DNA from: Paraburkholderia ferrariae NBRC 106233
Lineage (GTDB): Bacteria > Pseudomonadota > Gammaproteobacteria > Burkholderiales > Burkholderiaceae
Direction: 5' to 3'
Assembly: GCF_000685035.1 (NCBI RefSeq)
Contig: NZ_BAYB01000001.1
Location: 1-64,000, forward strand
Length of the DNA: 64,000 bases
Numbering within the stretch: position 1 is the stretch's first letter; every line of letters begins with the position of its first letter. Shown here piece after piece: positions 9,267-16,990 of this stretch. The notes under the pieces were generated by a model. It saw only the letters and a program-made list of their open reading frames with translations. It was not told the origin of the DNA and searched no databases. The translations under genes were made by a program, and so were the position numbers.

Positions 9267-10319
9267 ATGTTCGCTTACATACTCCGACGATTGATGCTGA
9301 TGGTGCCGACATTGATCGGCGTCGTCACGCTGACTTTCGTCGTCACGCAGTTCGTGCCGGGCGGCCCGGTGGAGCAGATGGTGACGCAGTTGCGCCACGG
9401 CGCGAGCCGCGGCGGCGAAACCGGCAGCGGGGGCGGCGGCTATCACGGCAGCCAGGGCGTGGACCCGCAGCAGATCGAGCAGATCAAGAAGCAGTTCGGC
9501 TTCGACAAGCCGCCGCTCACGCGTTACCTCCTGATGCTCAAGAACTACGCCACGTTCGATCTGGGCCAGTCGTACTACCAGCACGACAGCGTCTGGAACG
9601 TGATCCGCTCGAAGCTGCCCGTCTCCATCACGCTGGGCTTGTGGACGGTGTTGCTCACCTACCTCATAGCGGTGCCGCTAGGCATCGCCAAAGCGGTGCG
9701 CAACGGGTCGCGGTTCGACACCATCACGAGCGCCCTCGTGCTGGTGGGCTACGCGATACCGGGCTTCGTGCTGGGCGTGCTGCTGCTGATGCTGTTTGGC
9801 GGCGGCACGTTCTGGCAGCTCTTTCCGATGCGCGGCCTCACGTCCGATAACTTCGACGACCTGAGCACGATCGGCAAGGTGCTGGATTACCTCTGGCACA
9901 TCGTGCTGCCGGTGACGGCCTCGGTGGTCGGCAACTTCGCCATCGTCACGATCCTCACCAAGAACACCTTTCTCGAAGAGATCGGGCGCCAGTACGTGCT
10001 CACCGCGCGTGCGAAGGGGGCGCCCGAACGCGACGTGCTCTGGAAGCACGTGCTGCGCAATGCCGCGATTCCGCTCTTGACGGGTCTGCCCGCAGCATTC
10101 GTCGGAGCGTTCCTGAACGGCAACCTGCTGATCGAAACGTTGTTCTCGCTGGACGGCATGGGCCAGCTTTCCTACGACTCGGTGATCCGCCGCGATTACC
10201 CCGTCGTGCTCGGATCGCTGTTCCTGTTCACGCTGATCGGCCTTATCACCAAACTCATCGCTGACGTCTGCTATGTCCTCGTCGACCCCCGCATCCAATT
10301 CAACCGCCTGGACCACTGA
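9267..10319 (+). CDS. yejB: YejB-like ABC transporter permease
   Basis: A 350-residue inner-membrane permease of the dipeptide/oligopeptide (DppB/OppB/YejB) class. It starts MFAYILRRLMLMVPTLIGV, the typical first membrane helix. It contains FVPGGPVEQM, a Gly/Ser-rich loop near residues 45-65, and further helices, including one around LVGYAIPGFVLGVLLLMLFGG. The EAA loop that docks the ATPase reads YVLTARAKGAPERDVLWKH. An ATG at 9267 preceded by GAGGA is the natural start. E. coli YejB is of similar length (about 364). The end overlaps yejE by 47 bases. Confidence 0.92.
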   Translation: MFAYILRRLMLMVPTLIGVVTLTFVVTQFVPGGPVEQMVTQLRHGASRGGETGSGGGGYHGSQGVDPQQIEQIKKQFGFDKPPLTRYLLMLKNYATFDLGQSYYQHDSVWNVIRSKLPVSITLGLWTVLLTYLIAVPLGIAKAVRNGSRFDTITSALVLVGYAIPGFVLGVLLLMLFGGGTFWQLFPMRGLTSDNFDDLSTIGKVLDYLWHIVLPVTASVVGNFAIVTILTKNTFLEEIGRQYVLTARAKGAPERDVLWKHVLRNAAIPLLTGLPAAFVGAFLNGNLLIETLFSLDGMGQLSYDSVIRRDYPVVLGSLFLFTLIGLITKLIADVCYVLVDPRIQFNRLDH

Positions 10320-11388
10320 GGCGTCGGCGGCCACGGCACCGGTGGCCTCGGTCTCTCCCTGGCGTCGTACGTGGCTGCGCTTCAAGGCGCAGCGGCTCGG
10401 CTACTGGAGCCTCATCCTCTTCACGGGCCTGTTCGTCATCAGCCTGCTCGGCGAAGTGCTGGCCAACGACCGTCCGCTTCTCGTGCGGTACGACGGCCAC
10501 TACTACTTCCCGATCGTGAAGGAGTACCCGGAAACGCTCTTTGGCGGCGACTTCCCGGCGAAGACGAACTACCTCGATCCGTACATCCGCGATCGGCTTT
10601 CGGCGGGCAGCAACTTTGCGATCTACCCGCCGAACCACTTCCATTACGACACGATCGACTACTTCGCCACGCAGCCTTTCCCGGCGCCGCCGTCGTCCAC
10701 CAACTGGCTCGGTACGGACCAGTTCGGGCGCGACGTGCTGTCCCGGCTGCTGTACGGCTTCCGTCTTTCGGTGCTGATGGCCATGGCGCTCACCGTGTCG
10801 GGCGTGCTGGTGGGCGTGCTCACGGGGGCGATACAAGGCTTCTATGGGGGGCGTACCGACCTGATCGGGCAGCGGCTGATCGAAATCTGGGCCTCCATGC
10901 CCGATCTGTATCTGCTCATCATTTTCGCCTCGATCTTCGAGCCCACCTTGTGGCTGCTCTTCATCCTGCTGTCGATGTTCGGCTGGCTCGTGCTTTCCGA
11001 CTACGTGCGCGCCGAGTTCCTGCGCAATCGTTCGCTCGACTACGTGAAGGCCGCGCGCACGATGGGGCTTTCGAACTGGCAGATCATGTGGCGGCATATC
11101 CTGCCCAATAGCCTGACGCCGGTGATCACCTTCCTGCCGTTCCGCATGAGCGCGGCGATTCTCTCGCTCACGAGCCTCGACTTCCTGGGGCTGGGCGTGC
11201 CGCCGCCGACGCCGAGTCTTGGCGAGCTGCTGCAGGAGGGCAAGAACAATCTCGACGCATGGTGGATTTCGATTTCGGCATTTGCGGCGCTCGTCATTAC
11301 GCTGCTGCTGCTGACCTTCATGGGCGATGCGCTGCGTAACGCGCTCGACACGCGCTCGAAGGGCTCGGCATTCGGAGGGGGCAAGTAA
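10273..11388 (+). CDS. yejE: YejE-like ABC transporter permease
   Basis: A 371-residue partner permease (DppC/OppC/YejE class). After a cytoplasmic N-terminus with WRRTWLRFKAQRLGYWSL, it has the long periplasmic insert typical of YejE (LLVRYDGHYYFPIVKEYPE to TNWLGTDQFGRDVLSRLLYG). It also has several membrane helices and the ATPase-docking loop YVKAARTMGLSNWQIMWRHI. The C-terminal family motif SLDFLGLGVPPPTPSLGELL is intact. Its start lies inside yejB (47-base overlap), so the two are probably translationally coupled. It is slightly longer than E. coli YejE (341) because of an N-terminal Ser/Thr/Ala tail. Confidence 0.92.
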   Translation: MSSSTPASNSTAWTTEASAATAPVASVSPWRRTWLRFKAQRLGYWSLILFTGLFVISLLGEVLANDRPLLVRYDGHYYFPIVKEYPETLFGGDFPAKTNYLDPYIRDRLSAGSNFAIYPPNHFHYDTIDYFATQPFPAPPSSTNWLGTDQFGRDVLSRLLYGFRLSVLMAMALTVSGVLVGVLTGAIQGFYGGRTDLIGQRLIEIWASMPDLYLLIIFASIFEPTLWLLFILLSMFGWLVLSDYVRAEFLRNRSLDYVKAARTMGLSNWQIMWRHILPNSLTPVITFLPFRMSAAILSLTSLDFLGLGVPPPTPSLGELLQEGKNNLDAWWISISAFAALVITLLLLTFMGDALRNALDTRSKGSAFGGGK

Positions 11389-13019
11389 TGAGCAGCACGT
11401 TGCTGGAAATCGACCGCTTCTCGGTTCGCTTCGGCGAAAAGGTGGCGGTGCAGGAACTGAGCCTGTCGATGCAGCGCGGCGAGCGCGTGGCGCTCGTCGG
11501 CGAATCGGGCTCGGGCAAGAGCGTGACGGCGCTCTCCATTCTCCGCCTGGTCGACCAGGCGAAGCTCTCCGGCCGCATGCTGTTCGACGGCGAAGACCTG
11601 CTGCAGAAAACCGAGCAGCAGATGCGCGGCATTCGCGGCGCCGCTATCGCCATGGTGTTTCAGGAGCCGATGACGGCCCTGAATCCGCTCTACACGATCG
11701 GCAAGCAGATTGCCGAAAGCCTGCGCCTGCACGAGGGCCTGCGGCCCAACGAAGCGCGGGCGCGCGGCATCGAACTGCTGCGGCGCACGGGCATTCCCGA
11801 GCCGGAGCGCCGCATCGACAGCTTCCCGCACCAGCTTTCGGGCGGCCAGCGCCAGCGCGCGATGATCGCCATGGCGCTCGCGTGCCGTCCGCGTTTGCTG
11901 CTCGCCGACGAACCCACGACGGCGCTCGACGTGACGGTGCGCCAGCAGATCGTCGATCTGCTGATCGAACTGCAGGAGCAGGAAGCCGCCGATCGCGGCA
12001 TGGCCGTGCTGCTGATCACGCACGACCTGAATCTCGTGCGCCGCTTCGCGCAGCGCGTGGCGGTGATGGAGAAGGGCGTGCTCGTGGAAACCAACACCAC
12101 GGAAGCGCTGTTTTCGAATCCTCAGCACCCCTACACGCAGCGGCTGCTCGACAGCGAGCCGAAGCGCGCGGTGGACCCGGTCGAGCCGGACGCGCGCCGC
12201 ATTCTGGACGTGAAGGGCGTGGCCGTGGACTACCACACGGCCGGCAAGGGCTGGCGCTCGCTTTTCGGCGGCACGAAGTTCCGCGCCGTGCACGAAGCGG
12301 ATCTGAGCCTGCGCCGTGGCGAGACGCTCGGGATCGTGGGCGAATCGGGTTCGGGAAAATCGACGCTGGCGTTCACCGTGCTCGGTTTGAACCGGCCGGC
12401 ACAGGGCGAGATCCTGATCGACGGCTTGCCGCTTTCGACGCTGCGCAATCCCAAGTCGCGGCGCGATCTGTATTCGCGCATGCAGGTGGTGTTCCAGGAT
12501 CCGTTCGGTTCACTCTCGCCGCGCATGACGGTGGAGCAGATCATCGGCGAAGGGCTCGTTGTACACCGGCCGGAGATCGACGCGGCGGCGCGCCGTGCGC
12601 GCATCGGCTCGCTGCTCGAAGAAGTGGGGTTGCCGGTGGAATCGATGCTGCGCTACCCCCACGAATTCTCGGGCGGCCAGCGCCAGCGCATTGCCATTGC
12701 GCGTGCGCTCGCGGTGGAGCCCGAGCTGATGGTGCTGGACGAGCCCACGAGCGCGCTGGACGTTTCGATCCAGAAGCAGGTGCTCGCACTCCTGACGAAT
12801 CTGCAGAAGAAGTACAAGCTGAGCTACCTGTTCATCACGCACGACCTGGCCGTGATGCGCGCCATGGCGCATCGCGTGATCGTGATGAAGGCAGGCCGCA
12901 TCGTCGAGCAGGGCGATACGCTCGACGTGCTGCACGCGCCCACGCATCCCTATACGCAGGCGCTGCTCGCCTCTTCGATGGCGCAGGGTCCCGCTGAGAT
13001 TTCGGAGAAACTCGCATGA
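11388..13019 (+). CDS. yejF: YejF-like double ATP-binding protein of the peptide importer
   Basis: A 543-residue cytoplasmic ATPase with two complete ABC domains. Domain 1 has Walker A GESGSGKS near residue 45, signature LSGGQRQRAMIAMAL and Walker B LLADEPTTALD. Domain 2, from about residue 270, has a second GESGSGKS, signature FSGGQRQRIAIARAL and Walker B VLDEPTSALD. Each domain ends with the oligopeptide-transporter C-terminal extension (HPYTQRLLDSEP and HPYTQALLASS). It starts at an ATG overlapping the yejE stop (TAATG) and ends overlapping the peptidase gene by ATGA, so transport and peptidase genes are one coupled unit. Confidence 0.95.
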   Translation: MSSTLLEIDRFSVRFGEKVAVQELSLSMQRGERVALVGESGSGKSVTALSILRLVDQAKLSGRMLFDGEDLLQKTEQQMRGIRGAAIAMVFQEPMTALNPLYTIGKQIAESLRLHEGLRPNEARARGIELLRRTGIPEPERRIDSFPHQLSGGQRQRAMIAMALACRPRLLLADEPTTALDVTVRQQIVDLLIELQEQEAADRGMAVLLITHDLNLVRRFAQRVAVMEKGVLVETNTTEALFSNPQHPYTQRLLDSEPKRAVDPVEPDARRILDVKGVAVDYHTAGKGWRSLFGGTKFRAVHEADLSLRRGETLGIVGESGSGKSTLAFTVLGLNRPAQGEILIDGLPLSTLRNPKSRRDLYSRMQVVFQDPFGSLSPRMTVEQIIGEGLVVHRPEIDAAARRARIGSLLEEVGLPVESMLRYPHEFSGGQRQRIAIARALAVEPELMVLDEPTSALDVSIQKQVLALLTNLQKKYKLSYLFITHDLAVMRAMAHRVIVMKAGRIVEQGDTLDVLHAPTHPYTQALLASSMAQGPAEISEKLA

Positions 13020-14452
13020 TCGACGAGCGCTGGGCGAGCGCAGCGAAGGCGCTCAAGAGCAGTGCCGACTTCTGGTCGCTGCGCGTGGTGGACGAGCAGA
13101 TCGACGACCACGAAGTGCGCAACGATGTCGTACAGCCGCTGCGCACGGTGCACGAGCGCGGCGCGATGCTGACCGCCTGGGCAGGCGCCGGCGCGGGCTA
13201 TGCGGCCACGGCCGACCTCAGCGCGGCGGGGCTGCAGCGCGCGCTCGACATTGCCACCGCGCGTGCGCAGGCGAGTGCGGCATACTCGCTGATCGACCAT
13301 CGCAAGATTGCCCGCCCATCGGGCAGCGGCCGCTACGCTTCGCCGAACGCCGACGCGCCGCTTCTCACGCGCCGCGAATGGCTCGAACGCCTCTCGCACG
13401 AAAGCGCGGCGGCGAAGCTGGACGCGCGCATCGTGGAGCGCGTGGCCAGCATGCACATCGCGCAGGCGGACCAGCTCTACCTCACGAGCGACGGCGTGCG
13501 CATCGAACAGCGCTTTCGCTTTCTGATGCCGCAACTGAGCGTTGCGGCGCACGCCAGCGGCGACACGCAGGTGCGCACGCTGGGCGGCAACTACGGCACG
13601 CTCGCGCAGGGCGGGCTCGAAATTCTCGCGCGCTACGGCTTCGAAGGCTCGGGCGCGCGCGTGGCCGACGAGGCGCTGCAACTGCTTGCCGCGCCCAACT
13701 GCCCCTCGGGCAAGCGCGACCTGCTGCTGATGCCGGACCAGATGATGCTGCAGATTCACGAGTCGATCGGCCATCCGCTCGAACTCGACCGCATCCTCGG
13801 CGACGAGCGCAATTTCGCGGGCTGGAGCTTCGTGAAGCCGGAGATGTTCGGCAGCTACCAGTACGGCTCCGAACTGCTGAACGTGACGTTCGATCCCACG
13901 CTGCGCGAAGAGGCCGCCACCTATGCCTGGGACGACGACGGCAGTGCGGCGACGAAGCAATACCTGATCCGCGACGGCGTACTGGAGCGGCCGCTGGGCG
14001 GTGCGCTTTCGCAGCAGCGCGCGGGCCTGCCGGGCGTGGCGAACTCGCGCGCCTCGAACTGGAACCGTCCGCCCATCGACCGCATGGCGAACCTCAACAT
14101 CGAACCGGGCAGCCAGACGCTGGATGCGATGATCGCCAATATCGAGCACGGCATCCTGATGTCCACGAACACGTCCTGGTCCATCGACGACCACCGCAAC
14201 AAGTTCCAGTTCGGCTGCGAGTACGGCCGCCTGATCGAAAACGGCAAGCTCACGCAGGTCGTCAAGCATCCTAACTATCGCGGCATTTCGGCGAGCTTCT
14301 GGCGCAGCCTCTCTGCCGTGGGCGACGCGGGCACGCGCGAGGTGTTCGGCACGCCCATGTGCGGCAAGGGCGAACCGGCCCAGGTCATACGCGTGGGGCA
14401 CGCCTCGCCCGCCTGCGTGTTCAGCAACATCGACGTATTCGGAGGCGCCTGA
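13016..14452 (+). CDS. TldD-like metallopeptidase subunit
   Basis: A 478-residue member of the TldD/PmbA (U62) family. It carries the HExxxH metal site as HESIGH, residues 248-253 (context MMLQIHESIGHPLELDR). This identifies it as the catalytic TldD-type subunit. In the E. coli TldD/TldE complex this site cleaves unfolded or modified peptides and matures microcin B17. Other family features are the GGNYGTLAQGG region, a Gly/Asn-rich NMNIE-like block (ANLNIEPGSQTLD) and the C-terminal GEPAQVIRVGHASPAC. It starts on the ATGA that ends yejF and is followed by its TldE-like partner with the same kind of overlap. It may not be the housekeeping tldD, since the context is a transporter operon, so I give no symbol. 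Confidence 0.9.
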   Translation: MIDERWASAAKALKSSADFWSLRVVDEQIDDHEVRNDVVQPLRTVHERGAMLTAWAGAGAGYAATADLSAAGLQRALDIATARAQASAAYSLIDHRKIARPSGSGRYASPNADAPLLTRREWLERLSHESAAAKLDARIVERVASMHIAQADQLYLTSDGVRIEQRFRFLMPQLSVAAHASGDTQVRTLGGNYGTLAQGGLEILARYGFEGSGARVADEALQLLAAPNCPSGKRDLLLMPDQMMLQIHESIGHPLELDRILGDERNFAGWSFVKPEMFGSYQYGSELLNVTFDPTLREEAATYAWDDDGSAATKQYLIRDGVLERPLGGALSQQRAGLPGVANSRASNWNRPPIDRMANLNIEPGSQTLDAMIANIEHGILMSTNTSWSIDDHRNKFQFGCEYGRLIENGKLTQVVKHPNYRGISASFWRSLSAVGDAGTREVFGTPMCGKGEPAQVIRVGHASPACVFSNIDVFGGA

Positions 14453-15819
14453 TGAACGACGCGCTCTTCACGCGGGCCGGGTCGCCTGCGCGGGTTGACT
14501 GGCACACGCACTTCACGACGCTTGCCGGGGCCATCGACCGCCTGGTGCAGCCGGGCGAAACGGCGCTCACGTCGTTCGCGGGCGAACAGTCGGACTTCAT
14601 TCGCTTCAACGGCGGCAAGGTGCGCCAGACGGGCCAGGTTTCGCAGGGCCGCCTCACGCTGCGCCTGATCGACGGCGCACGCCAGGCGTATTCCACGCTC
14701 GACATTTGCGGCGACGCGGACCAGGACCTGCGCGAAGTGGGCGCGACGCTGGAGACGCTGCGCGCGGGTCTGCGCGATGCCCCCGACGATCCGCACCTGC
14801 TTTACGACACCACCTCGTGGCAGCGCTCCACGCGCCGCACGGGCCGTCTGCGCGACCCGCACGCACTCGTGCAGGTGGTGGCCGAGTGCGCGCACGGCCT
14901 CGATTTCGTGGGCTTCTACGCGGGCGGCATGCTCGCGCGCGGCTTCGCCTCCACGCGCGGCAGCCGCGGCTGGTACGAAGTGGAGAGCTTCAACTTCAGC
15001 TGGTCGCTCTATCACCCGGGCGGCCGCGCGATCAAGACGACCTACGCAGGCGACAACTGGGACGACGCCGTTTTCGCCCGCAAAGTGCAGGAGGCCGCAG
15101 CGCGTCTGCCCGTGCTCGCGCTCGCACCGCGTGCGCTCGGGCCGGGCCGCTATCGCGCATGGCTCGCGCCCGCCGCGCTCGAAAACCTGCTGGGCGTGAC
15201 TGCGTGGAGCGGTTTTTCCGCGCGCGCGCAGGCGTCGTCGCTGAGTTCGCTGTACCGGCTGCACGCCGGCGAGGTGGCGCTTGACCCGCGCGTGTCGCTG
15301 ACGGAAGATCTCGACCTCGGCATCGCTTGCGCATTCAATGAGGATGGCTATCTTCGCGAGAGCGTGCCGCTGATACGCGAGGGGCGCAGCGCCGGGCAGT
15401 TGACGAACGCACGCACCGCGCGGGAGTACGGCCTTGCGCCCAACGGTGCGCCGGCGAGCGAGGCGCCTTCGTCGCTTGCCATGGCGGGCGGCGATCTGGC
15501 CGAGGCGGATGTGCTTGCGGCGCTCGGCACCGGTCTCTATGTCGGCAACCTCTGGTACGTGAATTACTCGGACCGCATGAGTTGCCGCCTGACCGGCATG
15601 ACGCGCTTCGCGACGTTCTGGGTGGAAGAGGGACGTATTGTGGCGCCGGTCGATGCAATGCGTTTCGACGACAGTCTGTATGGCCTCCTGGGCGAGAAGC
15701 TGGAGCGTGTGGGCGCGCAGCCCGAACTGCTCCTCTCCGACAGCTCGTGGGGCGAGCGCGCAACGGGCGGCATGAAACTGCCGGGCGTGCTCGTCAGGGA
15801 GTTCGAACTGACGCTTTAA
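14452..15819 (+). CDS. TldE/PmbA-like partner subunit
   Basis: A 455-residue protein of the same U62 family but with no HExxxH motif, as expected for the TldE/PmbA-type partner that shapes the substrate tunnel. I set the start at the ATG at 14452 because it overlaps the preceding stop (TGATG) and has GGAGG just upstream. A longer open frame from 14359 is only read-through within the previous gene. Recognisable parts are FIRFNGGKVRQTG near the N-terminus, GFYAGGMLARGFA, and the C-terminal DLAEADVLAALGTGLYV then VNYSDRMSCRLTGMTRF. Its coupling to the TldD-like gene implies a heteromeric peptidase in the cytoplasm that would act on imported peptides. Confidence 0.88.
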   Translation: MNDALFTRAGSPARVDWHTHFTTLAGAIDRLVQPGETALTSFAGEQSDFIRFNGGKVRQTGQVSQGRLTLRLIDGARQAYSTLDICGDADQDLREVGATLETLRAGLRDAPDDPHLLYDTTSWQRSTRRTGRLRDPHALVQVVAECAHGLDFVGFYAGGMLARGFASTRGSRGWYEVESFNFSWSLYHPGGRAIKTTYAGDNWDDAVFARKVQEAAARLPVLALAPRALGPGRYRAWLAPAALENLLGVTAWSGFSARAQASSLSSLYRLHAGEVALDPRVSLTEDLDLGIACAFNEDGYLRESVPLIREGRSAGQLTNARTAREYGLAPNGAPASEAPSSLAMAGGDLAEADVLAALGTGLYVGNLWYVNYSDRMSCRLTGMTRFATFWVEEGRIVAPVDAMRFDDSLYGLLGEKLERVGAQPELLLSDSSWGERATGGMKLPGVLVREFELTL

Positions 15820-15875
15820 GGCGTCCTCCCCCTCACGGGCGGCCCGCGACGGCGCGAACAATAAGGAAAAGAACG

Positions 15876-16403
15876 ATGCAGTCGAGGATACCCGAGGAGC
15901 TCGTCGTGCGGGCCATGCGCCCAGGCGATGCCGAAGCGTTTCATGCTCTGCAGCAATGCCCGTCCGTGCTGCGCGGGCACGCGCACGCGCCGTACGCCAC
16001 GCTTGCCGAAACGCGCCAGTGGCTGGAGAAACTTGCCGCGCCCGCCGTTTCCATCGGGGCGTGGGTGGGCGAAACGCTCGTCGGCCAGGTCGAACTGCAC
16101 CCGCAGAAGATCCGGCGCTCGCACGTGGGCCAGATCGCGATTCGCGTGCACGACGCGTGGCAGCGGCGCGGCATCGGCAGGCACCTGATCGGGCAGGTGC
16201 TCGATCTCGCCGACAACTGGCTCGGCCTGCGCCGCCTCGAACTGCATGTGTTCACCGACAACGCAGCGGCGATCGCGCTCTATCGTCAATGCGGGTTCGA
16301 AGTGGAAGCGCGCTTTCGCGGCTCGGTGCTGCGCGAGGGCGTATTCGCCGATTCGTTCCTGATGGCGCGTCTCGTTGCGCCCCTGCCGTTCGCCACGGAG
16401 TGA
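15876..16403 (+). CDS. GNAT acetyltransferase (tandem copy 1)
   Basis: A 175-residue GCN5-related N-acetyltransferase. The acetyl-CoA pyrophosphate loop is QRRGIGRHL (the Q/RxxGxG/A pattern). It is followed by the usual NAAAIALYRQCGFE block and a RimJ/PhnO-like C-terminus. The ATG at 15876 has an AAGGA site upstream. It lies 56 bases after the TldE-like gene and 5 bases before the second GNAT, so it belongs to the same operon. The acceptor is unknown. Because microcin C resistance can involve a GNAT domain (MccE) that acetylates the processed toxin, a detoxifying role is possible but is only inference from context. Confidence 0.88.
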   Translation: MQSRIPEELVVRAMRPGDAEAFHALQQCPSVLRGHAHAPYATLAETRQWLEKLAAPAVSIGAWVGETLVGQVELHPQKIRRSHVGQIAIRVHDAWQRRGIGRHLIGQVLDLADNWLGLRRLELHVFTDNAAAIALYRQCGFEVEARFRGSVLREGVFADSFLMARLVAPLPFATE

Positions 16404-16408
16404 CCGCC

Positions 16409-16969
16409 ATGCCTCACGACCCGACCCCGTTGCCCGCACGCCTGCCGGCAGGCGCCATTCGCGTGCGCGCCAGCGAGCCGGCCGATCTCGAAGCCATGGC
16501 CGCCGTCATGAATATGCCCGGCGTGCGGTTCGGCACGCTTTCCACCGGCTACCGCACGCCCGAAGCGCTGCGCGCATGGTACGACCGCCACTCGCAGGGC
16601 TCCATCGTGATCTGCGCCGAATACGAGGGGCGCATCGTCGGCAATGCGGGACTCGAAGTCGGGCAACTGCGGCGCTCGCACTGCGCCACGCTCGGCATCG
16701 GCATTCACGACGCCTTCCAGGGGCGCGGCGTGGGCAGTGCGCTGATGCGCGCGCTCGTGGACTACGCGGACGGCTCGCTCGGCCTGCGCCGGATCGAACT
16801 GGAAGTGTTCGCCGACAACGCGGCGGCCATCGCGCTCTACCGCAAGTTCGGCTTCGTCGAGGAAGGCCGCGCGCGCGGAGGCTCGATCCGCAACGGCACA
16901 CTCGCCGACACGCTGTACATGGCGCGCTACGCCGACGCGCCGCCTTTCGCCGAACCTTCATCCTCATAA
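16409..16969 (+). CDS. GNAT acetyltransferase (tandem copy 2)
   Basis: A 186-residue second GNAT enzyme, similar to the preceding one across the core: QGRGVGSALM for acetyl-CoA binding, LGLRRIELEVFADNAAAIALY, then YRKFGFVEEGRARGG. The ATG at 16409 is the reasonable start, since it lies 5 bases after the preceding stop. An open frame upstream (from 15956) is read-through of the first GNAT in another frame. The pair looks like a tandem duplication that has diverged most at the N-terminus (copy 2 has a Pro-rich start and a longer acceptor-side region). Acceptor unknown. Confidence 0.88.
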   Translation: MPHDPTPLPARLPAGAIRVRASEPADLEAMAAVMNMPGVRFGTLSTGYRTPEALRAWYDRHSQGSIVICAEYEGRIVGNAGLEVGQLRRSHCATLGIGIHDAFQGRGVGSALMRALVDYADGSLGLRRIELEVFADNAAAIALYRKFGFVEEGRARGGSIRNGTLADTLYMARYADAPPFAEPSSS

Positions 16970-16990
16970 CTTGACCTGACGGACGCGCGC

